DNA from: Sulfurospirillum_A sp029027265 | Lineage (GTDB): Bacteria > Campylobacterota > Campylobacteria > Campylobacterales > Sulfurospirillaceae | Direction: 5' to 3' | Length of the DNA stretch: 64,000 bases | NCBI GenBank assembly: GCA_029027265.1 | Contig: CP093061.1 | Location: forward strand, 1,116,001-1,180,000 | Shown: positions 36,038 through 46,624 of the stretch, in pieces | How the letters are laid out: every line of letters begins with the position of its first letter | Position numbering within the stretch: position 1 is the stretch's first letter | Position numbers and translations under genes: made by a program | Notes under the pieces: model-generated | Seen by the model: only the letters and a program-made list of their open reading frames with translations | The model's database searches: none | Told to the model about the DNA's origin: nothing

Positions 36038-39000
36038 ATAAAACCAGAAGATGGATTACTAGTATATGATAAAAATGAAAATGGACAAATAGATGGTATT
36101 GATGAAGTATTTGGAAATCTAAATAAAAGTGGATTTGAAGAACTAAAAGAACTCATTGATTCTAACCATGATAATAAAATAGATAGAAAAGATGAACTCT
36201 ATAACCAACTTCAAGTCTGGAATGATTTAAATGGAGATGCTAAAGTCCAAAAAGGAGAATTAAGAACTCTAAGCCAAGCAGATATAAAATCAATTGATTT
36301 AAATATAGTAGAAACTAATATAGAAATAAACGGTAACTTATTAACCGAAGCAAGTAAATACACAGATAGTAAAGGGAATAAAGAACTAGTAGCAGATGTA
36401 CAACTAGCAACTGATGTAAAAGATACTAAAGTAGATATAGCAGATATTCCTGATTTTACAATTGATGAAAGTACAAGAGAGTTACCTACCCTAAAAGGAA
36501 GTGGTTTAGTTTATGATGCTTTTATAAGATACAACATAGACCCAGAGTTTAAAGCAGTAGCAAAAGAGATGAGTACAAATATGACTAGAGTAGCAACACA
36601 GTTTGACTCTTTCATAGAACAATACTCAGGTTATACCGCTTATGTAAATAAACTTCGCCAAAAATATAGTGTAGAAAACTTTGAAATGAGTGAAGCTGAT
36701 AAACAGACTTGGATATTAGAGAGATTTGAAGCAGTAGATGTTCAAACAAGCAAAATAGAGAACTACTACAATACAAACTTAAATAACCAAACAATCACCA
36801 CAAAATCTGTTAGTACAGATAACAGTACAAGTATAAAATATAACTCTCTAAAAGATAACCTAGAGAGTGCTTTTGCTTTTCAATCTGTTTTTAAAGATGA
36901 TATAACTAGCATTCATTATGAAAACGATAAGATTGTAGTAGATAATCAAACAACTCTACATACTCAAGTAACAGATTATTTTAATAGTGATAAAACAATA
37001 CAAGAAAAACTCTACCTTGCAAAAGTTATGCATATGCAACACAATAGCTTAGGATTTGATATAGATACAATCATAGCAAGCATAAATAACAATATAGAAA
37101 AAGAGATGATTAGATATATTTACCTAGGTAACGATGCCACTATATTTCAAACACAAACAACACTTAATAAAGGTCTTTTTATAGGTAGTGATGAAGATGA
37201 AATAATAACAGCAGATAAAGAGACAATTGTGATGATGGGTAAAGGAGATGATAAAGTTATAGCTGGAAATAAAAATAATGAGTTTTACTTTAGAAGAGGA
37301 GATGGAAGTGATGCTATAAGTGACAGTGGTGGAGTAGATAAGCTTCTGTTTGAAACAGGAATAAATAGAGATGATGTAATAATAAAATTAAATAGAAATA
37401 ATGATTTAATCATAGCTTTAAAAGACGGAGATAAACCATTTGAAGAGCTGAGTGATAAAGTAACCATAGTAGATTGGATGAAATCAGCTAATAGAGTAGA
37501 AGTTATAGAGTTTGGTGATGGCTCAACCTTGAAGTTTCAAGATGTATTTGACCAATTTGAAGCAACCAATAGAGCTGAAATAATACAGCTTAGTTCAGGT
37601 AATGATATCTTAGATACCAAAGATGGTAATGATGTTATAAAAGCCATGGGTGGTAATGATAAACTCACAGGTGGCAAAGGAGATGATAGACTTGAAGGTG
37701 GTATTGGAAATGATAGATATTATTATGCAAAAGGAGATGGGAAAGATATCATTTATGATATAGCAGGACATGATACTTTGCAATTTAAAGAGGGAATAAG
37801 CATTGATGATCTTCAAGCAAAGTTTGTAGGTAGTGATTTACTAATAGCTTTAAAAGAAGATGGAAAAACTTTTGAGCAGTTGAGTGATGTGATAACTATA
37901 AAAAACTATAAAAATAGCAATAATGCTATAGAGTCTATATATCTTGCTGGATTCATTTCAGTAAGTATAGATAAACTTTTAAACCAACCAACTGAAGATA
38001 ATGACACCTTGATATACGGTAATGAAAACAATAGTGTTGACTTGTTGGCTGGTGATGATGATTTAACCACAGGAAGTGGTAATGATACCATCAGTGGAGG
38101 GAGTGGGAATGACACCATTAGAACTCAAGCAGGAGATGATACTCTAAAAGGTGGAGCAGGAGATGATACTCTTGAAGGTGGAGCAGGAGATGATACTTAC
38201 ATTTTTAACCTTGGAGATGGAAAAGATACCATATACGATAATGATGGCTTTGGATTTAATAATAGTCGAAGCAGAGATGCAGGAGATGATACTTTAAGAT
38301 TTGGTGAGGGAATAACTAAAGAAGATTTAATGATTAAATACTTTGGTTCTGATTTACTCATAGGCATAAAAGATGGAGATAAATCTTTTGAGGAATTGAG
38401 TGATGTCGTAACAATAAAAGATTATTTAAATTTAGATAATAGTATAGAGCAAATCTTGTTTTTTGACGGTGCTAAACTTGAAGTTTCAACTCCAAGAAAA
38501 GGAACAGATGGTCGTGATACTATTGATTTAAGAAATGAAACAACAGATATCTCTCTACAAGCACTAGCAGGGATAGACTTTGTGCATACTGGTAGCGGGA
38601 ATGATAATGTTCATGGAGGTAGTGGAGCTGATGATATATATACGGGAGCAGGAGATGATACTCTTACAGGAGGAAGCTCTGACGATTTATTAGTAGGTGG
38701 TAGTGGAAATGATACATATATATATAACCGTGGAGATGGCAACGATGTAATTATAGATGATAATAGACCGGAAGTTCTTAATACAGGTGGATTGGGTGGA
38801 ATAAATGGATTGTATCGTGGTGCAAACCAATTGGTATCTATGTTTAAACAAAGCTCTACAGCACAGATTGACGCTGGAAACGATACTCTTAAATTTGGTG
38901 AGGGTATTACAAAAGAAGATATATCGTATCAAATAAGTGGTAATGATTTGATAGTTCATATAGCAAATAGTGGTAATATAACTATAAAAGAGTATTTCAA

Positions 39001-39160
39001 TACAGATAATAGTATTGAAAATTTTGTTTTAAATGATGGAACAGAACTAGAAGCTCCAAAAATTACTACAGGAGATGATATATATACCTTTAGTCGAGGA
39101 GATGGGTTAGATACGATAATAGATAATGGAGGCAATGATAAAATTAAATTTGAAAATTGA
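36038..39160 (+). CDS. RTX gene 1, segment 2: helical domain and RTX/HCBP modules
   Basis: Same frame as segment 1; the sequence after the nonsense codon continues IKPEDGLLVYDKNENGQIDG. The first possible restart is near 36569. A helical domain (about 36440-37130) is shared with RTX gene 2 at 52080-52760. Then several modules alternate GGxGxD repeats with haemolysin-related segments such as YIFNLGDGKDTIYDN and LRFGEGITKEDL. It ends at a frameshift near 39158. Confidence 0.8.
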   Translation: MKPEDGLLVYDKNENGQIDGIDEVFGNLNKSGFEELKELIDSNHDNKIDRKDELYNQLQVWNDLNGDAKVQKGELRTLSQADIKSIDLNIVETNIEINGNLLTEASKYTDSKGNKELVADVQLATDVKDTKVDIADIPDFTIDESTRELPTLKGSGLVYDAFIRYNIDPEFKAVAKEMSTNMTRVATQFDSFIEQYSGYTAYVNKLRQKYSVENFEMSEADKQTWILERFEAVDVQTSKIENYYNTNLNNQTITTKSVSTDNSTSIKYNSLKDNLESAFAFQSVFKDDITSIHYENDKIVVDNQTTLHTQVTDYFNSDKTIQEKLYLAKVMHMQHNSLGFDIDTIIASINNNIEKEMIRYIYLGNDATIFQTQTTLNKGLFIGSDEDEIITADKETIVMMGKGDDKVIAGNKNNEFYFRRGDGSDAISDSGGVDKLLFETGINRDDVIIKLNRNNDLIIALKDGDKPFEELSDKVTIVDWMKSANRVEVIEFGDGSTLKFQDVFDQFEATNRAEIIQLSSGNDILDTKDGNDVIKAMGGNDKLTGGKGDDRLEGGIGNDRYYYAKGDGKDIIYDIAGHDTLQFKEGISIDDLQAKFVGSDLLIALKEDGKTFEQLSDVITIKNYKNSNNAIESIYLAGFISVSIDKLLNQPTEDNDTLIYGNENNSVDLLAGDDDLTTGSGNDTISGGSGNDTIRTQAGDDTLKGGAGDDTLEGGAGDDTYIFNLGDGKDTIYDNDGFGFNNSRSRDAGDDTLRFGEGITKEDLMIKYFGSDLLIGIKDGDKSFEELSDVVTIKDYLNLDNSIEQILFFDGAKLEVSTPRKGTDGRDTIDLRNETTDISLQALAGIDFVHTGSGNDNVHGGSGADDIYTGAGDDTLTGGSSDDLLVGGSGNDTYIYNRGDGNDVIIDDNRPEVLNTGGLGGINGLYRGANQLVSMFKQSSTAQIDAGNDTLKFGEGITKEDISYQISGNDLIVHIANSGNITIKEYFNTDNSIENFVLNDGTELEAPKITTGDDIYTFSRGDGLDTIIDNGGNDKIKFEN

Positions 39161-42100
39161 AGATAATTTTAGCGATTGGGGAAGAACTGGTGAAGATAAG
39201 TTAAAATTTAAAGATGGCATTAGTGCAGATGATTTGATTATTGTTCAAGATGGTGATGAGCTTATTGTAGGTCTAAAAGAAGATGGAAAAACTTTTGCAG
39301 AATTAAGTGATAAAATTACCCTAAAAAAATGGTCAATGTACGATGATGAAAATTCAAGAGATTATAGTAGAGCTTATTTTGCAGTAGAAGTTTTTAGTTT
39401 TTCTGATGGTTCGACTTGGAGCATGAGTGATATCATAGCTCATATAGGCTCAGACGAGAGTGAAACAATTCAAGGCTACAACAATGCAGATACACTTGAA
39501 GGAAAAAAAGGAGACGATACACTTAAAGGTCACTTAGGGGATGATACCTATGTCTTTAATCGTGGAGACGGCAGAGATACTATCTATGATTATGGAAGAA
39601 AAGGAGATGATTATAGTTACTATAATGCAGGTAATGATACTCTTAAGTTGGGTGAAGGCATCAAAGAGAGTGAATTATATATAACTAAATATGATGAAAA
39701 TGATGACATCACTATAGCAATACATGAAGATGGAAAAACCTTTGATGAATATAGTGACACAATTACTATAAAAGATTGGTTTAAAACTAATAATAGAGTA
39801 GAAAATCTAGTGCTTAGTGATGGTACACAAATTAATCTTGTTAAATATTTAAATGCAGGACCAACTTCAAAAAATGATAAATTAGTTTATGGAAATAGTG
39901 ATGATATAGTTGATGCTTTAGCTGGTGATGATATTATTATTGCTCAAGGTGGAGATGATTATGTTGATGGAAATACAGGAAATGATCATTTAGAGGGAGG
40001 AGCAGGTAACGATACTTTAATTGGTAATGTAGGAGATGATACCTTAATTGGTGGCTTAGATGACGATAGATTAGAAGGTGGAGAAGGAAATGATACTTAC
40101 ATTTTTAACCTAGGTGATGGACATGACACAATTAGTGATTATTCTGTAAAAGAAAATGAAATAGATAAGCTTGTCTTTGGTAATGATATAGATGTTAATA
40201 AGATAACATTTACTCGTAAAGAAAATGATTTAATTATTATAATAGATGAAAACAACACTATAAAAGTAGAAAATTGGTTCTTAGAAGGAAATTATAAATT
40301 AGAAGAATTAACTTTCACAGATGGAACAGTTTTAAATAGTGATGATGTTGAAAATAGAGTTACTTACCATGGTGATGAAAATGACAATGTTATGGTTGGT
40401 ACAAATAATAGTGAAAAAGCTATTTATGGGTATCAAGGAAATGATACGATTACTGGTAATGGTGGAGATGATACCTTAATTGGTGGCTTAGATGACGATC
40501 GCCTTGAAGGTGGAGAAGGAAATGATACTTACATTTTTAACCTAGGTGATGGACATGATACAATTAGTGATTATTCTGTAAAAGAAAACGAAATAGATAA
40601 GCTTGTCTTTGGTAATGATATAGATGTTAATAAGATAACATTTACTCGTAGAGAAAATAATCTAATTATTGTAATAGATGAAAACAACACTATAAAAGTA
40701 GAAAATTGGTTCTTAGAAGGAAATTATAAATTAGAAGAATTAACTTTCACAGATGGAACAGTTTTAAATAGTGATGATGTTGAAAATAAAATTGATTTAA
40801 ATAAAGCTCCAGAAGTAGTTCCCCAAGTAAGAGAGCAACAAGTTAATACTTATACACACCACTCACAATACGCCCAACAAATTACAGCATTAAATGATGG
40901 AGGATATGTAATTACCTGGGAATCTGCTGGACAAGATGGTTCAGGTTCTGGAGTATATTTACAACAATATGATAGTTCAGGTGAAAAAGTAGGAGTTGAA
41001 CAACAAGTTAATACTTATATAGAACACCACCAAGAATACCAAAAAATTACAGCATTAAATAATGGTGGATATGTAATTACCTGGGAGTCTAATGGACAAG
41101 ATGGTTCAGGTTCTGGAGTATATTTACAACAATATGATAGTTCAGGTCAAAAAGTAGGAGTTGAGCAACAAGTTAATACTTATACACAAAGAGCACAATA
41201 CACCCAACAAATTACAGCATTAAATAATGGTGGATATGTAATTACCTGGGATTCTATTGGACAAGATGGTTCAGATAATGGAGTATATTTACAACAATAT
41301 GATAGTTCAGGTGAAAAAGTAGGAGTTGAACAACAAGTTGGTACTTATGAAGGATACTTCAAAGACTCATCTTCCGGCCAACAAATTACAGCATTAAATG
41401 ATGGAGGATATGTAATTACCTGGGAATCTTTTAGACAAGATGGTTCAAATTCTAGAGTATATTTACAACAATATGATAGATCAGGTGAAAAAGTAGGAGT
41501 TGAGCAACAAGTTAATACTTATACAGAAAACTCACAATCCAACCCACAAATTACAGCATTAAATGATGGTGGATATGTAATTACCTGGATTTCTTCTGGA
41601 CAAGATGGTTCAAGTTATGGACTATATTTACAACAATATGATAGTTCAGGTGAAAAAGTAGGAGTTGAACAACAAGTTAATACTTATACAGTAAGCGACC
41701 AAAGGGGCCAACAAATTACAGCATTAAATGATGGTGGATATGTAATTACCTGGGATTCTATTGGACAAGATGGTTCAGATAATGGAGTATATTTACAACA
41801 ATATGATAGTTCAGGTGAAAAAGTAGGAGTTGAACAACAAGTTAATACTTATACAACAGGCAAACAAAAGAACCCACAAATTACAGCATTAAATGATGGT
41901 GGATACGTAATTACCTGGATTTCTAATTGGCAAGATGGTTCAGGTTCTGGAGTATATTCACAACAATATGATGCTAATGGAAATAAAATGGGAAATAAAT
42001 CTTATCCTTTAACAAGTCATTGGTTTACGTCCTACGACGTTGTTAATGGAAAATTAGATTATATTCAAGACCCTAATGGCGATAAACTTTCATATAGTGC

Positions 42101-43994
42101 AACTGTGACTAAGGGAACATTTATTATTAATGAAAGCGGTCATTGGACATATGAACCAAAAAGAGAGTTTGATGGTACAGTAGAAGCTAATATTGTTATT
42201 TCAGATGGAAGAGGAGGTGTTTTAAAGCATACATTAACCTTTAATATTGGATCATATTATTCACCTTTAGTTTTAGACATTGATGGGGATGGCATAACAT
42301 CAACATCATTAGTAGATTCACCTACATATTTTGATTATAACGGAGATGGCATAAAAGAAAAAACAGCCTGGACTGATGTAGGTGATGCTCAACTAGTAGC
42401 AGATTTAAATCATGATGGAAAAATAAGTGATGGTAGTGAAATCTTTGGAGAATACACAAAACTTAAAGATGGCTCTCTTGCTAAAAATGGTTATGCAGCC
42501 CTTGCCCAATACGATACAAATGGTGATGGAATTATAGATAAAAGAGATGAAGCATTTGGTAATCTTTCATTATGGTTTGATAAAAACCAAAATGGTAAAA
42601 GTGAAGAGGGTGAACTTGTAAATATTCAGTTAAGTCAAGTCACTGCTATATACCTTGATGGAAAAAATGGAATCACATTCAAACAAAGAAGAGAAAATGG
42701 TAATGTAATTTTAAATGAAACTAATTACGAAAGCACAGATGGAAATGGTATTATTCGTGATGTTGGGTTTAAATACGATGCAACTGATACCATTACCAAT
42801 AACGATACTTTAGATAAAAAATACTATGGAGAGACTCTCTCTGGTAAAGATGGTGATGATACTTACCTTTTTAATTTAGGTACTGGTAAAATAACAATAG
42901 ACGACAATGGAAATGGCAACGACAAGGTTTTATTTGCAGATGGTATTGTTCCTGAACAGCTATTAGTGAAATGGGATAAAGCTTCTGGAGATTTAATTAT
43001 AGGTATTAAAGAGAGTATTTATGACTCTAGTTCAATCACTGAAGTTACTAATCAAATACGTATAAAGAACTGGTTTGAACAAAGTGGTTCTATAGAAAGC
43101 TTTGAATTTGCAAATGGTAAATCTTTAACTAAAGAGAGCCTATATAATATTTTACTTAATACTAAAGAAGAACGTTCTTTGACTGCTAGAGTTCTAGAAA
43201 ATAATGGCGTAATTAAAGGTGGTACTTTTAATGATCTTTTATATGGTTCAAATGGAGAAGAAACTTTACGAGGATTAGATGGAAATGATTATCTTAAAGG
43301 GTTAGCCGGAGATGACTTGCTTGAAGGAGGCTCGGGAGATGATACCCTAAATGGTGGAGTAGGAGATGATACTTTAAATGGTGGTTCTGGAAATGATCTG
43401 TATATCTATAACAAAGGAGATGGTAAAGATTTACTTAATGACTTCCTAGGGAAAGATACTATCTCATTTGGAGAAGGAATTAGTAAAGGTACACTAATAA
43501 TAGAAGTTATAGGAAATAATCTTGTACTTGGTATTAAAGATGGGGATAAAACTCTATCTGAACTTTCAGATACTATTACTATTGAAAACTGGAATCAACC
43601 AGGATTTGGCATTGAATCTTTAGAGTTTTATGATGGTTCTATATTAACAATACAGGAACTTTTTAATCAAGTCCCAATCCTAGAAAATTCAGAGTTAAAC
43701 ATAGAAATGCAAGACTTAAGAACTCTAACACAAAGTTTCAAAGTAACAGACCCAGATGGTGACACCCTAAGCTACACCCTAAAAACAAAACCAACAAACG
43801 GAACCCTAACTCTTAATGCAAATGGCTCATGGAGTTACAAAGCAACTGGAACATTTATTGGAGTTGATTCTGCAATAGTACAAATAAGCGATGGAAACGG
43901 AGGAGTCGTAAATCAAACCCTAAACTTTGATATGAAAGTAACAGCACCAACTCTAGATAATGTTACAAGTACACTAGACATCTTTCAAAAGTAA
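39126..43994 (+). CDS. RTX gene 1, segment 3: RTX, propeller-like repeats and VCBS domains
   Basis: The frame is +1 relative to segment 2. RTX/HCBP modules run to about 40800, including two nearly identical units (GGLDDDRLEGGEGNDTYIF) of 150 residues. Seven 56-residue repeats follow (40831-41996), then a VCBS-like domain, the EF-hand-like block SPLVLDIDGDGITSTSL, another RTX block (43200-43400) and a cadherin-like domain. The last 19 bases of the frame belong to IS copy 2, which interrupts the codon series after CTAGAC. Confidence 0.82.
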   Translation: MEAMIKLNLKIEDNFSDWGRTGEDKLKFKDGISADDLIIVQDGDELIVGLKEDGKTFAELSDKITLKKWSMYDDENSRDYSRAYFAVEVFSFSDGSTWSMSDIIAHIGSDESETIQGYNNADTLEGKKGDDTLKGHLGDDTYVFNRGDGRDTIYDYGRKGDDYSYYNAGNDTLKLGEGIKESELYITKYDENDDITIAIHEDGKTFDEYSDTITIKDWFKTNNRVENLVLSDGTQINLVKYLNAGPTSKNDKLVYGNSDDIVDALAGDDIIIAQGGDDYVDGNTGNDHLEGGAGNDTLIGNVGDDTLIGGLDDDRLEGGEGNDTYIFNLGDGHDTISDYSVKENEIDKLVFGNDIDVNKITFTRKENDLIIIIDENNTIKVENWFLEGNYKLEELTFTDGTVLNSDDVENRVTYHGDENDNVMVGTNNSEKAIYGYQGNDTITGNGGDDTLIGGLDDDRLEGGEGNDTYIFNLGDGHDTISDYSVKENEIDKLVFGNDIDVNKITFTRRENNLIIVIDENNTIKVENWFLEGNYKLEELTFTDGTVLNSDDVENKIDLNKAPEVVPQVREQQVNTYTHHSQYAQQITALNDGGYVITWESAGQDGSGSGVYLQQYDSSGEKVGVEQQVNTYIEHHQEYQKITALNNGGYVITWESNGQDGSGSGVYLQQYDSSGQKVGVEQQVNTYTQRAQYTQQITALNNGGYVITWDSIGQDGSDNGVYLQQYDSSGEKVGVEQQVGTYEGYFKDSSSGQQITALNDGGYVITWESFRQDGSNSRVYLQQYDRSGEKVGVEQQVNTYTENSQSNPQITALNDGGYVITWISSGQDGSSYGLYLQQYDSSGEKVGVEQQVNTYTVSDQRGQQITALNDGGYVITWDSIGQDGSDNGVYLQQYDSSGEKVGVEQQVNTYTTGKQKNPQITALNDGGYVITWISNWQDGSGSGVYSQQYDANGNKMGNKSYPLTSHWFTSYDVVNGKLDYIQDPNGDKLSYSATVTKGTFIINESGHWTYEPKREFDGTVEANIVISDGRGGVLKHTLTFNIGSYYSPLVLDIDGDGITSTSLVDSPTYFDYNGDGIKEKTAWTDVGDAQLVADLNHDGKISDGSEIFGEYTKLKDGSLAKNGYAALAQYDTNGDGIIDKRDEAFGNLSLWFDKNQNGKSEEGELVNIQLSQVTAIYLDGKNGITFKQRRENGNVILNETNYESTDGNGIIRDVGFKYDATDTITNNDTLDKKYYGETLSGKDGDDTYLFNLGTGKITIDDNGNGNDKVLFADGIVPEQLLVKWDKASGDLIIGIKESIYDSSSITEVTNQIRIKNWFEQSGSIESFEFANGKSLTKESLYNILLNTKEERSLTARVLENNGVIKGGTFNDLLYGSNGEETLRGLDGNDYLKGLAGDDLLEGGSGDDTLNGGVGDDTLNGGSGNDLYIYNKGDGKDLLNDFLGKDTISFGEGISKGTLIIEVIGNNLVLGIKDGDKTLSELSDTITIENWNQPGFGIESLEFYDGSILTIQELFNQVPILENSELNIEMQDLRTLTQSFKVTDPDGDTLSYTLKTKPTNGTLTLNANGSWSYKATGTFIGVDSAIVQISDGNGGVVNQTLNFDMKVTAPTLDNVTSTLDIFQK
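40831..41996 (+). repeat. Seven tandem 56-residue repeats in RTX gene 1
   Basis: Seven units of about 168 bp, each with EQQVNTYT, QITALNDGGYVITW, QDGS and VYLQQYDSSGEKVGV. The variable part is the 5-10 residues after NTYT. Unit 4 is slightly longer. Seven units of this size would suit a closed seven-bladed beta-propeller. Nucleotide identity between units is high outside the variable segments. Confidence 0.9.
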
Positions 43995-44874
43995 GAATGA
44001 AAATTGCTTAGTAAAGAATATTAGTAAATATAAAAAAATAGAGAATAAGAAACCAGAGCAATTTAAACGATTGACAGGTGTAAAAAAAGAGACCTTTGAA
44101 TTGATGGTTAAACTTTTAAAAGATTTCGAAGAGAAAAGAAAGAAGATATCAGGTCGTCCCCTAAAATTAATCTATGCAGATCAGATTTTAATGATGCTTG
44201 AATATTTAAGAGAATATCGTACATATTATCATATAAGTGTAGATTACAGTATCAGTGAATCAAGCTGTTATAAAATGATAAAAAGAGCAAAAGATATATT
44301 GATAAACTCAAAAGTTTTTTCACTTCCAACAAAGAATAGATTGATGAATGATATGGAGATTGAAGTTATCTTGGTTGATGCAACTGAATCACCTATTCAA
44401 CGTCCAAAAAAAAGCAACAGAGATACTATTCAGGGAAAAAGAAACGACATACACTAAAAACACAACTAGTTGTTGATGCAAAAGAGTTAACCATTTTAGC
44501 AACTACGTGTTCAGAAGGGAAACTACATGATTTTAAGTTGTATAAAAAAAGTAAATTACCACTAAATCCAAATATACAAGTTAATGTTGATACCGGATAT
44601 TTGGGAATAAAAAAGATACACAATAATACCCTTATTCCAAAGAAAAAAAGTAAGTTAAAACCATTAAGTCATGAAGATAAAAAAGATAATAAAATATTTG
44701 CATCAAAACGTATATTTGTAGAACATGTTATAGGTGTACTAAAACGATTTCGTATCATCTCAGAAACCTATCGTAATAGAAGAAAAAGATTTGGCTTACG
44801 GTTTAACTTAATTGCTGGTATTTATAATTTTGAGTTGAAATTGAAAGATATTAAGTGACTTTTGAAAGAAGTCT
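43976..44874 (+). mobile_element. IS5-family element, copy 2 (899 bp), inserted in RTX gene 1
   Basis: Flanked by a 3-bp direct repeat ACT (43973-43975 and 44875-44877). The uninterrupted target is preserved in RTX gene 2 at 62201-62215 and at 63300, proving the insertion point. ANT targets with 3-bp duplications are typical of the ISL2 subgroup of IS5. The inverted repeats match copy 1. Confidence 0.95.
44071..44858 (+). CDS. IS5-family transposase, copy 2, original start codon lost
   Basis: Same two-frame layout and A8 slippery run as copy 1 (first frame to 44457, second frame to 44858). The ATG used in copy 1 reads ATT here (GAATATTAGTAAATAT), so the first frame could start only at a TTG near 44071 or at the rare ATT. 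One further amino-acid change (AED to AKD) is visible. The element is therefore probably weaker or dead. Confidence 0.8.
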
Positions 44875-46414
44875 ACTAAATGAAGATACAAATATTACAG
44901 ATACTCTTCAAGTAAATAACCCAGTAGGTGGAACACTAATATATGAGATAGTTGAAAATACAGATAACGGAAACTTCAATCTTAATACTGATGGTTCTTA
45001 CTCTTACACTCCAAATGAAAACTATAACGGAAGTGATGAAGTAAGAGTTAAAGTAACAAATGAATACGGACTAAGCACAACAGTAACCTTAGACTTAACC
45101 ATTACACCAGTTAATGATGCACCTGAGTTAACAGACTCAAGTGATGAATCCCATATACTTAAAAATACAAGAATAGTTACAGGTTCACTAGAAGCTACAG
45201 ATATAGATGGAGATACCCTAAAATATACTATAGCAACTAACCCAATACATGGAACTCTTAGTATTGATGAAAATGGAAATTGGAGTTATGAGAGTGAGTT
45301 CGGATATGTAGGAGATGACCATGTAGTTCTAAGTGTAAACGATGGTAATGGAGGAAGTATAACTAAAGAGTATAACTTCACTTCAAAAGGTCTAATATAC
45401 GAAGGAGGAGATTTAACTATAAATGAACAAAATATAGGAAATACCCTAGAACTAGGAAATACAAATATGGACTCCCTATCTTTCTCTAAAAGTAATGATG
45501 ACCTACTCATAAAAGTAAAAGATCAAGGGACTATTACCCTAAGTGATTACTTCACCACACCAGAACAAAACCTAACAACCCTAAACACATCTTGGGGTGA
45601 AATAAATATTAATAAAGAAGTTATAAAAGAGGCTAGTGGAAGTTGGTGGAATTGGAGAAAAGAAGCACGAGCAAATGAGGGTGAAGATACTTTGTTAATC
45701 GGAACAAACTCTAGAAACAAACTAGTAGGCTCAACTGGAGATGATATCTTGTTTGGTTATAGTATAAATGACAACCTTTACGGGGGAGATGGTAAAGATA
45801 CCTTGTTTGGAGGAGATGGTTATGATAGCCTCTATGGTCAAAAAGGAGATGATAGACTATTTGGAGGTACTAATTGGGATAGACTCTTTGGAGGAGAAGG
45901 TAATGACCAACTTATTGGAGGAAGTGGAAATGATGAACTATATGGAAATGAAGGTAATGATACTCTAAGTGGAGGCATAGGATCTGATTGGCTTCAAGGA
46001 GGAACTGGTGATGATACTTATTATGTAAATAGTGGAGATGGTCATGATAACATAAATGATATGGAATTTAATTTTTGGTCGTTTAGTTTTGCTGAAGGAG
46101 GAGATGATACTCTAAAATTTGGTGTAGATGTACAAAAAGAAGATATTAGTTTCATAATGAACGACGGTAACCTCTTAATCAAGTACGGAGATGGAGATAC
46201 AATTAAAATCCACGGACAATCAAATGACAAACAAGCAATAGAGAAATTTGAACTTAGTGATGGTAGTTTTATAACTAGTGATAATATAGAAAATATTATC
46301 CAAGAGATGAGTGCTTACGCAACTGACAAAGGCATAGACATGAGCTCACAAGATAACATAAGAAACAATGAAGCTCTAATGCAAATAGTAACTTCTGGCT
46401 GGCAAAGCGCATAA
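44855..46414 (+). CDS. RTX gene 1, segment 4: C-terminal cadherin-like and RTX part
   Basis: The true coding resumes at 44878 (NEDTNITDTLQVNNPVGGTL); the GTG at 44855 lies in the IS. Two cadherin/VCBS-like domains are followed by about six RTX repeats (GGDGKDTLFGGDGYDSLYG) and a tail ending MQIVTSGWQSA, an acidic-helical end like type I secretion signals. 44875-45577 is nearly identical to 63298-64000 in RTX gene 2. Confidence 0.8.
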   Translation: MTFERSLLNEDTNITDTLQVNNPVGGTLIYEIVENTDNGNFNLNTDGSYSYTPNENYNGSDEVRVKVTNEYGLSTTVTLDLTITPVNDAPELTDSSDESHILKNTRIVTGSLEATDIDGDTLKYTIATNPIHGTLSIDENGNWSYESEFGYVGDDHVVLSVNDGNGGSITKEYNFTSKGLIYEGGDLTINEQNIGNTLELGNTNMDSLSFSKSNDDLLIKVKDQGTITLSDYFTTPEQNLTTLNTSWGEININKEVIKEASGSWWNWRKEARANEGEDTLLIGTNSRNKLVGSTGDDILFGYSINDNLYGGDGKDTLFGGDGYDSLYGQKGDDRLFGGTNWDRLFGGEGNDQLIGGSGNDELYGNEGNDTLSGGIGSDWLQGGTGDDTYYVNSGDGHDNINDMEFNFWSFSFAEGGDDTLKFGVDVQKEDISFIMNDGNLLIKYGDGDTIKIHGQSNDKQAIEKFELSDGSFITSDNIENIIQEMSAYATDKGIDMSSQDNIRNNEALMQIVTSGWQSA

Positions 46415-46437
46415 ATAATACAAAAGTAATTATATTA

Positions 46438-46460
46438 GTTGCACTCTTAGTGAGTGCAAC
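46438..46460. terminator. Hairpin after RTX gene 1
   Basis: A perfect 9-bp stem GTTGCACTC / GAGTGCAAC with a 5-base loop, 23 bp after the stop codon. There is no T-run behind it, so it is only a probable terminator. The rest of the 46415-46624 gap holds AT-rich sequence and two CATGTA sites before the ankyrin gene, one in TTTACATGTAAA (46591-46602). Confidence 0.5.
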
Positions 46461-46624
46461 CTTCAAATAACGTTAAATACTAAATATACCATTATTAATC
46501 AATTTATGCTAAAAATGGCACAGAATTGATTAAAATATATGCTAGAATTATAGTTTTAAAATTTCTCACATGTAAGGGCTTGTAAGAACCTTTACATGTA
46601 AAGAAAAAAACAAAAAGGCAAAGA

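Larger units (their letters stand above)
34403..46414 (+). pseudogene. Giant RTX gene 1, decayed (overall extent)
   Basis: About 11.1 kb of coding sequence remains once the IS is removed. Four lesions are visible. (1) The 5' end is cut at the edge of IS copy 1. (2) A TGA at 36035-36037 stands where the paralog has TGG. (3) A +1 frameshift near 39158 (AATTGAA; AATGAA restores the frame). (4) IS copy 2 is inserted at 43976-44874. Order of modules: lysozyme-like N-part, RTX, Calx-beta-like, EF-hand-like, a helical domain shared with RTX gene 2, RTX/HCBP modules, seven 56-residue propeller-like repeats, cadherin/VCBS-like domains, and a C-terminal RTX block with a type I secretion-like tail. Confidence 0.85.

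Noticed and set aside
46591..46602. TTTACATGTAAA as the ankyrin/RTX2 operon operator
   Set aside because: The core palindrome occurs throughout the window, including inside genes, so its position here is not evidence of specific control.
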